Source: Rhodanobacter sp. C05
GTDB lineage: Bacteria > Pseudomonadota > Gammaproteobacteria > Xanthomonadales > Rhodanobacteraceae
Assembly: GCF_002001165.1 (NCBI RefSeq)
Contig: NZ_MUNQ01000010.1
Coordinates: 124,001 to 188,000 of the forward strand
DNA: 64,000 nucleotides
Reading direction: 5' to 3'
Below, one piece after another: positions 24,945-33,434 of this stretch. The position numbers and the translations under genes are program-made. The number at the start of each line of letters is the position of its first letter. Within the stretch, counting starts at the first letter, position 1. Under the pieces are notes generated by a model. The model was not told the origin of the DNA. It saw only the letters and a list, made by a program, of their open reading frames with translations, and made no database searches.

Positions 24945-24970
24945 CGCGACCCGCACAGACACGGGTCGCG
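24945..24970. terminator. Hairpin between LysR and antiporter genes
   Basis: CGCGACCCG (24945-24953) pairs perfectly with CGGGTCGCG (24962-24970) across an eight-base loop. It is followed by TGGAATAATCG rather than a T-run, so a weak terminator or leader hairpin is the most that can be said. Confidence 0.35.
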
Positions 24971-25008
24971 TGGAATAATCGAGCCTCCCCGACCGGAGCG
25001 GCGCACGC

Positions 25009-26844
25009 GTGGACAGCCATCATTTTCTGCAGACCGCGGTGGTGTTCCTGCTCGCCACGGTGATCGCCGTGCCGCTGACCAAGCGCTTTCGGCTGGGCTC
25101 GGTGTTGGGCTATCTGCTGGCCGGCGTGGTGATCGGGCCGCAGTTGCTGGGTCTGGTCAGTGATACCGAAGGGGTCGCGACGATCTCCGAATTCGGCGTG
25201 GTGCTGATGTTGTTCGTGATCGGCCTGGAGCTGTCGCCGCAGCGATTGTGGGTGATGCGTCGTTCGGTGTTCGGCACCGGCTTGTTGCAGGTGCTGAGCT
25301 GCAGTCTGGCGATTGGCGCGGCGGCCTATTTCCTGTTCGGACTGTCCGGCAGCGCGGCGGCCATCATCGGCGGCAGCCTGGCGCTGTCGTCCACCGCGTT
25401 TGGCCTGCAGATACTCGGCGAGCGCAAGGAGGCTGGTTCGGCCTATGGGCGCCAGGCCTTCGCGATCCTGCTGTTCCAGGATCTGGCGGCGATCCCGCTG
25501 ATCGCGGCGGTGCCGTTGCTGGCGAGTTCGTCGTCGGCGCACGGCATCGACCTGTTGGCGATGTTGCGCACGATCGTGGTGATCGCGCTGGTGATGGTCG
25601 GTGGTCGCTATCTGCTGCGCCAGGTGTTCCGTTTCGTGGCGCGTGCCGACTCGGTGGAGGTGTCCACCGCGACGGCCCTGCTGGTGGTGATGGGGACTGC
25701 GCTGCTGATGGAGCTGGCGCATGTCTCGACCACCCTGGGAGCGTTTCTTGCCGGCGTGCTGCTGGCCGATTCGGAATACCGGCACGAACTCGAATCGCAT
25801 ATCGAGCCGTTCAAGGGCCTGCTGCTGGGGCTGTTCTTCATCAGTGTCGGCATGTCGATGGATTTGTCCCTGCTGCTGAATCAGCCACTGCTGGTGCTGC
25901 AGTTGGTGGTTGGGCTGATGCTGCTGAAAGGTGTGTTGCTGTGGCCGCTGGGACGACTGCTTGGCGAGCTTGATCGCACCGATGCGCTGCGACTGGCGGT
26001 ACTGCTGGCCTGCGGCGGCGAGTTCGCCTTCGTGGTGTTGAAGCTGGCCACCGGACAGCAGTTGCTCAGTCCGCGAGAAGGCAGCCTGCTAGTACTCGCG
26101 ATCACCCTCTCGATGGCGCTGACGCCGTTGCTGGTGGCATGGGTGGCTAAGCTGCTGGGTGGCAAGTCGAGAAAGCCGACGCGTCCGTACGACACGATCG
26201 ACACTCACACGCCGCGAGTGATCATTGCCGGTTACGGCCGCATGGGACAGATCGTCGCCCGTGTGCTGCGCGCGCAAGGCATCCCGTTCGTGGCACTGGA
26301 TCACTCAGTGGAGCAGCTCGATCTGATCCACCGCTTCGGCAACGTCACGGACATCTTCTACGGCGACCCGGCGCGGCCGGAGTTGCTGCGTGCCGCGCAG
26401 GCGGACAAGGCCGAGGTGTTCGTGCTGGCCAGCGACGATCCCGAATCGAGCCTGCGTGTGGCGCGGGTGGTACGCAGGCAGTATCCGCACCTGAAGATCA
26501 TCGCGCGCGCACGCAACCGTCAGCACGTGTGGCGGTTGATGGATCTGGGCATCGACGACCCGGTGCGCGAGACCCTGTATTCCAGCCTCAAGATGACCCG
26601 CAAGGCACTGGAAGCGCTAGGCCTGGCGCCCGAGCTGGCGGCCGATCAGGTGGAGCGTTTCCGCCGCCAGGACGCGGAGTTGATCAAGCTGCAGTACGCG
26701 GTCTACGACGACGAGGCGAAGCTGGTGCAGACCACACGCGAAGCACTTGCCGACCTGGAGAAACTGTTCGAGGCCGACGCCGAACCCGCCGCTGCAAGGA
26801 TCCGCCAGCGCGATGCCGATGTGCCGCTGGCAGGTCCCGATTGA
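25009..26844 (+). CDS. CPA2-family cation:proton antiporter with RCK/TrkA-N domain (KefB/YbaL-like)
   Basis: Inner-membrane monovalent cation:proton antiporter, potassium efflux type. About 12 transmembrane segments (1-385) include the family signatures GYLLAGVVIGP, LFVIGLELSP and ALSSTAFGLQILGER. A cytoplasmic Rossmann domain follows (TPRVIIAGYGRMGQIVARVL from about 400, with the Asp/Glu-ending second strand VALDHS) that would bind NAD(H) or another nucleotide. The C-terminus (about 525-611) is charged and helical. GTG start with GGAG upstream at a slightly long spacing. A KefF/G ancillary gene is absent. The next gene starts after 63 bases in the same direction. Confidence 0.92.
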   Translation: MDSHHFLQTAVVFLLATVIAVPLTKRFRLGSVLGYLLAGVVIGPQLLGLVSDTEGVATISEFGVVLMLFVIGLELSPQRLWVMRRSVFGTGLLQVLSCSLAIGAAAYFLFGLSGSAAAIIGGSLALSSTAFGLQILGERKEAGSAYGRQAFAILLFQDLAAIPLIAAVPLLASSSSAHGIDLLAMLRTIVVIALVMVGGRYLLRQVFRFVARADSVEVSTATALLVVMGTALLMELAHVSTTLGAFLAGVLLADSEYRHELESHIEPFKGLLLGLFFISVGMSMDLSLLLNQPLLVLQLVVGLMLLKGVLLWPLGRLLGELDRTDALRLAVLLACGGEFAFVVLKLATGQQLLSPREGSLLVLAITLSMALTPLLVAWVAKLLGGKSRKPTRPYDTIDTHTPRVIIAGYGRMGQIVARVLRAQGIPFVALDHSVEQLDLIHRFGNVTDIFYGDPARPELLRAAQADKAEVFVLASDDPESSLRVARVVRRQYPHLKIIARARNRQHVWRLMDLGIDDPVRETLYSSLKMTRKALEALGLAPELAADQVERFRRQDAELIKLQYAVYDDEAKLVQTTREALADLEKLFEADAEPAAARIRQRDADVPLAGPD

Positions 26845-26907
26845 CCCCCACTAGTCCGTCGACAGTGGTGAAATCGACTGGGGACCGGCGTACGCTGCGT
26901 CAACCGC

Positions 26908-28059
26908 ATGCGAATTCCGGCGTTGCTTGGAAACATGCCTACGAATCAGCCTTCCGCGCCGACCGGTCCCGTCGTCATCCGTTTCGGCCGGCTTGGTGAC
27001 ACGATCCTGCTGCAGCCCTTGTTGCGCAAGTTGCACCAGCGCTATGGCCAGCCTTGCCAGCTGCTGGCCCTGGGTGACTGGTCGCCGGCACTCTATTCGG
27101 CACAGCCGGAAGTGGGCAGCTGCATTCCGCTGAACTCGCATGCCGGGCCGATCTGGATGCGTCCGCAGCGCTGGCGTGCGGCGATGGCATTGCGACGACT
27201 GCGCGGATCGCCGTTTTACATCAGCGAACCGGTCGAGCGCACGCGCACCAAGATTCGCCCGATGCTTGAGCTGGCCGGTGTGCCGGCCGAGCACTGCACG
27301 TTCATCGAAGACATTCCGCTGATCGAGCACGAGCACTGGGTGGATCTGCTGCTGCGCTTTGGCGACACCACACCGACCGCGTTCCGCAGTCTTTGCCGGC
27401 CGCTGGCGGCACCGGTTCGTGCCGCGCCGCAGCTTTATGCCAGCGCGGCCGAACGCGCCGAGCGGGATGCATGGCTGGGCGCGAAAGGTTATAGCGGCCG
27501 CCCATTGGTGCTGCTGCAGCCGGCCAACAAGCGCACCATGCGCTGGAACGGGGTGCGTGCCGCCGAGGACGACGACAAGTCCTGGCCGGCCGAGCGTTGG
27601 GCTGCACTGGCGCGCGCCATCAGTTGCCGCATGCCGCAGGCGCAGGTGCTGTTTTGTGGCTCGTCGGCCGAAGCGGGCTACCTCGACACCTTGCTGTCGG
27701 TCACGGATGCGCGATCATCCAGGATCGAAGCTGGCGTCTTGCCGCTTGGCCGCCTGAAAGCACTGCTGGAGATCGCCAGCAGCATGGTTTCGGTGGATAC
27801 CGGTCCAGCCCATCTGGCTGCCGCCATGGGTTGCCCGTTGGTGGTACTGATGGGTTCGCGTGAGCCGGAGCTGTGGACACCACGCAGCGGAGCGGGCAGC
27901 GAGGTCGTGGTCCTCGGCGGCCTGCCGGCCATCCGGCGAGTCGATGAAATCGAAACCGCACAGGTGGTGAGTGCGTGGCGTGCACTGCGGCGGCGCCCGC
28001 CGTTGGCAGACGCTGCCGATACCGGGCTGTCAGCCTATTCGGCGGGTTGCGCTGGCTGA
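26908..28059 (+). CDS. Glycosyltransferase family 9 (heptosyltransferase-like)
   Basis: GT9 enzyme, the family of the LPS inner-core ADP-heptose transferases. The N-terminal VVIRFGRLGDTILLQPLLRKL is the standard opening, and the C-terminal MVSVDTGPAHLAAAMGCPLVVLMGS is the nucleotide-sugar binding motif. VLLQPANKRTMRW and SWPAERWAAL lie between. Either the ATG at 26908 or that at 26935 could start it; neither has a strong ribosome-binding site. The product, up to 383 residues, suits the family. No other LPS-core gene is adjacent, so the acceptor is unclear. The last 25 bases overlap the convergent ankyrin gene. Confidence 0.87.
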   Translation: MRIPALLGNMPTNQPSAPTGPVVIRFGRLGDTILLQPLLRKLHQRYGQPCQLLALGDWSPALYSAQPEVGSCIPLNSHAGPIWMRPQRWRAAMALRRLRGSPFYISEPVERTRTKIRPMLELAGVPAEHCTFIEDIPLIEHEHWVDLLLRFGDTTPTAFRSLCRPLAAPVRAAPQLYASAAERAERDAWLGAKGYSGRPLVLLQPANKRTMRWNGVRAAEDDDKSWPAERWAALARAISCRMPQAQVLFCGSSAEAGYLDTLLSVTDARSSRIEAGVLPLGRLKALLEIASSMVSVDTGPAHLAAAMGCPLVVLMGSREPELWTPRSGAGSEVVVLGGLPAIRRVDEIETAQVVSAWRALRRRPPLADAADTGLSAYSAGCAG

Positions 28060-31000
28060 CGCAAGGTCTGCCGCACACTCGGAACCACGTTGCTGCGGGC
28101 AGCCAGTTCGTGCGCGATATCGATATAGCCAAGCTGGCGCGCCACGTCGGCAGCCGTGCGGCCGAAGGCATCGGCCGCCGCACGGTCGGCGCCGCGCGAC
28201 AGCAGCACGCGTGCCGGCGGCAGCAGTGCATGCATGGCGCAGGCGTGCAACGCGGTGACGCCGCGTTGGTCGGCGTGCTCGACCTTGGCGCCGGCTTCCA
28301 GCAACAACGGCACCAGCGCACCGATGTGAGTGGCATCGCATTCGCTGCCGGGGCGAAGTTGTGCGCCCAGCAGCAGCAGCAACGGAGTCTTGCCTTCGTT
28401 GTCGGCATGGTTGATGTCGGCACCGCGCTTGAGCAGGCCGTCGAACAGCCGGCGTGCACGCAGACTGTCGCTGTGCTCGAAGCCGAACTGCGCGGCGGCA
28501 TGCAGCGCGCTGCGGCCATTCGCATCGACGGCGTTGACGTCGGCACCGGCATCCAGCAGGCGCTCGGCGATTTCCGGGTAACCCATTGCGGTCGCCACCA
28601 TCAGCGCGGTGGCATCGTTCGGCAGCCGCTGGTCGGCGGCAATGTGGTGTTCCAGCAGCAGTTCGACCAGCGCCTCGCGCCGTGCTGCTACTGCCGCGGC
28701 CAGCGGTGTCACGCCGCTGCTTGCGCTCTGTGAGGCATCGGCCCCGGCAGTGAGCAGGCTGGCGGCGATCTCGCGGTGTCCGGCACCGCAGGCGCGCAGC
28801 AACGCCGAGGCACCCTGCTCGTCGCGCGTGTCGACCGGGAAACCCAGCTCCAGCAGACGTTGCACCGTGGTCAGCGCGCCGGCGGTCGCGGCCGCGGGAA
28901 GATCTTCCGCTCGCAGCGGGCGGTTCGGTCGTGGCCAGTCGCGCCAGTCCAGCCAGCGCTCCACCGCCGGGTGTTCCAGTGCCAGTCCCAGCGGTGTTTC
29001 GCCATTGGCGTCGGCCGCTTCAGGGTTGGCGCCATGCGCGATCAGCGTGCGCACCAGCGGGAGTGCCTGTGCGCCATGCTCGAGCGCGGCAAACAACGGG
29101 GTGCGGTTGTCACGATCGCGCGTATTCGGATCGCAGCCGCGCGCCAGCAGTGCCTGCAGCAGGTCGAGCTGGGCGTTGACTACAGCGAGATGCAACGGGG
29201 TGCGCTCGCGTGCATCCGGGCCAAACGGATCGGCGCCACGCTCAAGCAGGTTCAGCGGCAACGCAGCGCCTTGGGCTGCACCGTTCAGTCGCGACAAGGT
29301 CTGGGCCAGCAGGCCGGCGCCGGCCGGGCTGGCGCCGGCCTGCAGCAGATCGTCGAGTGCCTCGGTCGAATTCGGCAGCTGCAGCAACAAGGCATCGAAC
29401 AGGCGCCGGCCTAGCGGCGGCAAGGCAGGTGTCTCGCCGGTTTCGGCGTCATCGAGCCGCGGTGCTTCCAGTCGCGCCTCGGCGTCGAGACCGCGCTCGA
29501 GCAGCCAGCGACGCGCGGCGGTAAGACCGGGCGTGGCCAGATCGAGGTAGAGCTGTGCCAGCTGTGCCTGTGGCCATTCACGCACACGCTCGGCAAAGCT
29601 CGACACGATCGCCCAGTGCCCGAAGCGCAACGCGTCGAGCAGGTGTGCCGGTGTGTCCTCGCCTTCGGCCAGCAGATCGCGACTGAGGCTGGCCGGCAAG
29701 GGCGTATCCGGATCGAGCAAGGCAACCAGATCCCAGCGCCCAGCAGCGGCGGCGTGGTCGAGTGCGCTGCGGCCATCGCTGCCGGCTGCCTTTGGCTCGG
29801 CACCCAGCGCGAGCAGGGCGCATACGGTTTCACCATGTGCATGCGGCGACTGACAGGCGAGGGTGAGCGCGTCACGGCCGTGCAGGTCGCGTGCACGTGC
29901 GTCGGGCTGTCCTTCGGCCAGCAACTGCACGATGCCGCCGGCGCCGGCACGAGCGGCCTCCATCAGTGCCGTGCTGCCGTGCTGGTCGGCCAGGTTGACG
30001 TCGGCGCCGGCGGCACACAGCGCGCGGGCGATCTGTTCGTGGCCTTCCGCGGCTGCATTCAGCAGCGCGTGTCGATGGCGTGCATCGACTGCGTTCACCG
30101 TGGCCCGATGCTTGAGCAGCAATTTGACGCCGGTGGCATCGTCATCGGCGATGCCGGCGGCGGCAACCAAGGCGGGTTCGCCATCAGCCGGCGTGGGCTT
30201 GGCGCCGTGTTCCAGCAGGAATTTCGCCAGCGGCCAGTTGGCGGCGCGGCAGGCGGTGGCCAGCGGACTGATGCCGGCCTGGTTCAGCGCGTTGATCGGT
30301 GCGGCGGCATCCAGCAGCATCGCCGCCACGCCTGCTTCGGCGCTGAGCACCGCGCCGTGCAGAGGCGTGTTGCCTTCCGCATCGGTGACCAGCGGGCTGG
30401 CGCCGTTGGCGAGCAGGGTGAGCACTGCCTCGGCGCGGCCATGCCAGCTGTCGCGGGTGGCGGCCAGCAGTGGTGTGAGGCCGCCGCTGGTGCGATTCAC
30501 ATCGGCACCTTTGGCGATCAGTGCGCGCAGCAGACGGGTATCCGGCAGCAGCGCGGCCAGCATCAACACCGGACGCAGGTCGCGATCCCCGGCAGCGGGT
30601 GCGGTGTCGGGATCGGCACCGGCATCGATCAGTGCCAGCGCACGTTCGATATCGCCGTCGCGGGTGGCGGCCAGCAAGGCTTCCGCTTGTTCGGGTGTAC
30701 CGGCAGTGCGTTCTTCCTCGCTCAACACGGGGCGCGCAGCGCTTGCAACAGCCTTTGTCGGCAGCAGGTCGTTACGCCGACGCGGCTGGTGCCGCTCGCA
30801 CAGCAGTGCGCGGAGCGTGCGATTGGCGATGACCAGGCAACCCAGCGGCAGCAGCACGAGGCCGTACAACGCCAGCGCGGCAATGCGCGGTTCGGACGGC
30901 AGCATGCCGACCAGGCCGGTCAGTGCAATCGCACCGAACGCCAGCGCCAGCAGGGCCAATGCGGCGGGCAGGAAGTGGCTGAAGAAACGCTCCTCATGCG

Positions 31001-31481
31001 ACAGGTGACGGCCGAAAGCGATGCTGCGCAGGGTGGCGGTGAATATCCACGAACCATCGCGCTGGGTCGGATAGGCGTCGTCCCATACAAACACCAGTCC
31101 GAATGCGGGCCACAGCCGCGACAGTGCCACCAGCGCAAGCACCAGTGCCGCCGCCAGCAGCAGCGCCGCGCCCAGGCTGGGCGTCTGGCTCAGTTGCAGC
31201 ATCGGCCAGGCGACCAGCACGAACACCAGCGCGGTGTAGGCCGTGAACATCACCAGATGCGCGGCGCCGCGACGCAGCACGGTGCGGCCGAAGTGCGGTT
31301 CCGGATCAAACCCGATCGCATGGCAAATCGCTGCCATGGTCAGCGCATTGGCCAGCAGCAGCGGAATCAGGGTCAGCGGATGGGTCGCCAGTCCGGCTGC
31401 AGCGACGGCGATCAACCCCGGAAGAAACCAGGCGAGAGCTTGCAGGAGGGGCGGGCGGCGGCGCGATTTGGGCTGGGTCAT
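28035..31481 (-). CDS. Very large membrane-anchored ankyrin-repeat protein
   Basis: The 1148-residue product has an N-terminal membrane domain with about six hydrophobic segments (roughly 10-240), an Arg-rich stretch (NRRRNDLL-like), then about twenty ankyrin repeats from about 265 to the end. Repeats show the G-x-TPLH/AL, hydrophobic helix and GADVN turn pattern, for example EGNTPLHGAV and GADVNLADQHG. The middle (about 590-740) is degenerate. Ankyrin arrays are protein-binding scaffolds; the partner cannot be guessed. The ATG at 31481 is preferred over a GTG 14 codons earlier. The repeat stack should face the cytoplasm if the six-helix count is right. Convergent overlap of 25 bases with the GT9 gene. 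Confidence 0.88.
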   Translation of the reverse strand: MTQPKSRRRPPLLQALAWFLPGLIAVAAAGLATHPLTLIPLLLANALTMAAICHAIGFDPEPHFGRTVLRRGAAHLVMFTAYTALVFVLVAWPMLQLSQTPSLGAALLLAAALVLALVALSRLWPAFGLVFVWDDAYPTQRDGSWIFTATLRSIAFGRHLSHEERFFSHFLPAALALLALAFGAIALTGLVGMLPSEPRIAALALYGLVLLPLGCLVIANRTLRALLCERHQPRRRNDLLPTKAVASAARPVLSEEERTAGTPEQAEALLAATRDGDIERALALIDAGADPDTAPAAGDRDLRPVLMLAALLPDTRLLRALIAKGADVNRTSGGLTPLLAATRDSWHGRAEAVLTLLANGASPLVTDAEGNTPLHGAVLSAEAGVAAMLLDAAAPINALNQAGISPLATACRAANWPLAKFLLEHGAKPTPADGEPALVAAAGIADDDATGVKLLLKHRATVNAVDARHRHALLNAAAEGHEQIARALCAAGADVNLADQHGSTALMEAARAGAGGIVQLLAEGQPDARARDLHGRDALTLACQSPHAHGETVCALLALGAEPKAAGSDGRSALDHAAAAGRWDLVALLDPDTPLPASLSRDLLAEGEDTPAHLLDALRFGHWAIVSSFAERVREWPQAQLAQLYLDLATPGLTAARRWLLERGLDAEARLEAPRLDDAETGETPALPPLGRRLFDALLLQLPNSTEALDDLLQAGASPAGAGLLAQTLSRLNGAAQGAALPLNLLERGADPFGPDARERTPLHLAVVNAQLDLLQALLARGCDPNTRDRDNRTPLFAALEHGAQALPLVRTLIAHGANPEAADANGETPLGLALEHPAVERWLDWRDWPRPNRPLRAEDLPAAATAGALTTVQRLLELGFPVDTRDEQGASALLRACGAGHREIAASLLTAGADASQSASSGVTPLAAAVAARREALVELLLEHHIAADQRLPNDATALMVATAMGYPEIAERLLDAGADVNAVDANGRSALHAAAQFGFEHSDSLRARRLFDGLLKRGADINHADNEGKTPLLLLLGAQLRPGSECDATHIGALVPLLLEAGAKVEHADQRGVTALHACAMHALLPPARVLLSRGADRAAADAFGRTAADVARQLGYIDIAHELAARSNVVPSVRQTLRQPAQPAE

Positions 31482-31554
31482 GCGGACAGTATAGAAATCG
31501 TTGGGCAGGCAGACGGTAACCAAGTGTTAACGCGACTGACTTAATGCGGGTGAG

Positions 31555-31848
31555 TCATTCGTCCCGTTCATCCCGTGGAGAGTGCGTATAGGCGAGGTGG
31601 TTGGCCGCAGCCAGCGTTTCTTTTGGCGGCAGCTGCAGGTGCCAGCCTTGCGTGCGCAGGTGCTCGAGCACCTGCGTGGTGTCCTCGATCGGCAGCTTGC
31701 GCTGTTCGTCCAGCTGCACCTCCATCACGAAACGCAATTCGCCCAGCAGCAACGCCAGCGATTCGGGCAGGCTGTCGAACGCATCGCGTTGCGCCAGCCA
31801 CAGGTAGCTGTCCGGCTTGCGCTGGCTGGCATAGACAAAACACTGCAT
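31555..31848 (-). CDS. YcgL domain-containing protein
   Basis: Small gammaproteobacterial protein of the YcgL family (PF05166). The 97 residues open MQCFVYASQRKPDSYLWL, the characteristic strand, and continue with a LPESLALLLGEL helix and HLRTQGWHLQLPPK. The molecular role is not established; the family often sits near minD or rnd in other species, but not here. Lies 73 bases downstream of the ankyrin gene start, on the same strand. Confidence 0.92.
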   Translation of the reverse strand: MQCFVYASQRKPDSYLWLAQRDAFDSLPESLALLLGELRFVMEVQLDEQRKLPIEDTTQVLEHLRTQGWHLQLPPKETLAAANHLAYTHSPRDERDE

Positions 31849-31932
31849 GACGGCACCTGTCTGGAATGCGTGGCTGGGGCGGTGCCCAGGGCATTCGCGA
31901 GGGTAGCAGGAGCGTGGTTCAGTCGCGCCGGT

Positions 31933-33348
31933 TCAACCGCGTTTCAATAGCAGGCTGAGCATGCGCTTGAAGCGTGCGCCGTACGGTGGATTGAGCAGGC
32001 CGACGCCGTTGAAGCGGGCTTGCCGGAACACCGGCTTCAGATGCGAGAACGTGTGGAAACCGGCCTCGCCGTGATAGCCGCCCATGCCGGAGGCGCCGAC
32101 GCCACCGAACGGGAGGCCATGCTGGGCGATATGGAACAGCGTGTCGTTGAGGCTTACGCCACCGGCCACGGTGCGCGCCAGTACGCGGTCGATCAACGCC
32201 TGATCCTGTTCGAACAGATACAGCGCCAGCGGATGCGGATGCGCGGCGACGTAGGCGATCGCCTCGTCCAGGTTGTCGTACGGCACCAGTGGCAGCAACG
32301 GGCCGAAGATCTCTTCCTGCATCACGGTCATCGTGTCGTTGACACCGGTCAACAGCACCGGCGACAGCCGGCGCGGTTGCGTGTTGCCTGCGCCTTCGTC
32401 ACCCAATGTTTCGGCCCGCGCGCCGGCGGCAACCGCGTCGTCACGCAGCGCGGCAATGCGCTGGTATTGGCGATCGGAGACGATGCTGGTGTATTGCTCG
32501 TTCTCGCCCAGCCTGGGGTACAGCCGGCCAGCGGTAGCGCGAGCTGCAGCGACGAAATCGGCCACCTGCGAACGGGGCAGCAGCACGTAGTCGGGCGCGA
32601 TGCAGGTCTGCCCGGCATTGACCAGCTTGCCGAACAGGATGCGTTCCACCGCATGTTCGAAACGCGCGCCGGGCCCGATGATGGCCGGCGACTTGCCACC
32701 CAGTTCCAGCGTCACCGGAGTCAGGTTGGCGGACGCCGCGCGCATCACATGGTGACCGACCGCGGTGGAGCCGGTGAACAGCAGGTGGTCGAACGGCAGC
32801 GCGGAAAAAGCCTGCGCCACGGCGGCATCACCGGTCACGACGGTCACTTCGTCGGGCTGGAAATAGCGCGCCACCTGTTCGGCGAACAGTGCCGAGAAGC
32901 GTGGCGTGAACTCGCTCATCTTCAGCATCGCGCGATTGCCGGCGACCAGTGCGTCGACCAGCGGGCCGACCGCCAGATACAGCGGGTAATTCCACGGCAC
33001 GATGATGCCGATCACACCGAGTGGCTGCGGCCGCAGCTCGGTGCGTGCCGGCAGGAACGCCAGACCGGCCAGCCGTCGCCGCGGCTTCATCCAGCGCCGG
33101 CCGTGGCCGAGCGCATGGCGGACCGCGGAGAGGCTGGGGAAGAGTTCCAGCAGGTCGGTTTCCTCGCGCGGGCGACAGCCGAAGTCGGCATTGATCGCCA
33201 CCGCGAAAGGCTCGCGCTGTTCGAGCAGCATCTTCTCCAGCGTGCGCAGTCTTGCGGCGCGCGCAGGCCAGTCCGGCATCGGCGCGGCGCGTTGGGCGGT
33301 GCGCAGGAGTTGCAGGCGCTGGCTGAGGTCGGTTGCGGAATCGGTCAT
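31933..33348 (-). CDS. Aldehyde dehydrogenase, coniferyl aldehyde dehydrogenase type
   Basis: NAD(P)-dependent aldehyde dehydrogenase of the class that includes coniferyl aldehyde dehydrogenase (CalB) and fatty aldehyde dehydrogenases. Visible motifs: IIVPWNYPLYLAVGPL (cofactor binding), FTGSTAVGHHVM, TLELGGKSPAII (general-base Glu) and NAGQTCIAPDYVLL (catalytic Cys near residue 241). The C-terminal GGVGASGMGGYHGEAGFHTFSHLKPV is diagnostic of this branch. The ATG at 33348 gives 471 residues; a GTG three codons earlier is possible. It lies 86 bases downstream of the TonB receptor gene on the same strand and may belong to the same unit, which would suggest oxidation of a lipid or aromatic aldehyde taken up by that system. 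Confidence 0.9.
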   Translation of the reverse strand: MTDSATDLSQRLQLLRTAQRAAPMPDWPARAARLRTLEKMLLEQREPFAVAINADFGCRPREETDLLELFPSLSAVRHALGHGRRWMKPRRRLAGLAFLPARTELRPQPLGVIGIIVPWNYPLYLAVGPLVDALVAGNRAMLKMSEFTPRFSALFAEQVARYFQPDEVTVVTGDAAVAQAFSALPFDHLLFTGSTAVGHHVMRAASANLTPVTLELGGKSPAIIGPGARFEHAVERILFGKLVNAGQTCIAPDYVLLPRSQVADFVAAARATAGRLYPRLGENEQYTSIVSDRQYQRIAALRDDAVAAGARAETLGDEGAGNTQPRRLSPVLLTGVNDTMTVMQEEIFGPLLPLVPYDNLDEAIAYVAAHPHPLALYLFEQDQALIDRVLARTVAGGVSLNDTLFHIAQHGLPFGGVGASGMGGYHGEAGFHTFSHLKPVFRQARFNGVGLLNPPYGARFKRMLSLLLKRG

Positions 33349-33434
33349 GGCAGGCACTTGTGTGAAGGATGCAGCATGCGCTCATGCATCGGAAATGTGT
33401 GAGGACAGGCTGCGTGGCGGCGTCGGCACCCGCG

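Noticed and set aside
29616-31544. Long plus-strand frame opposite the ankyrin gene
   Set aside because: Low-complexity Gln/Arg/Gly-rich translation with no motif; the minus strand encodes regular ankyrin repeats.
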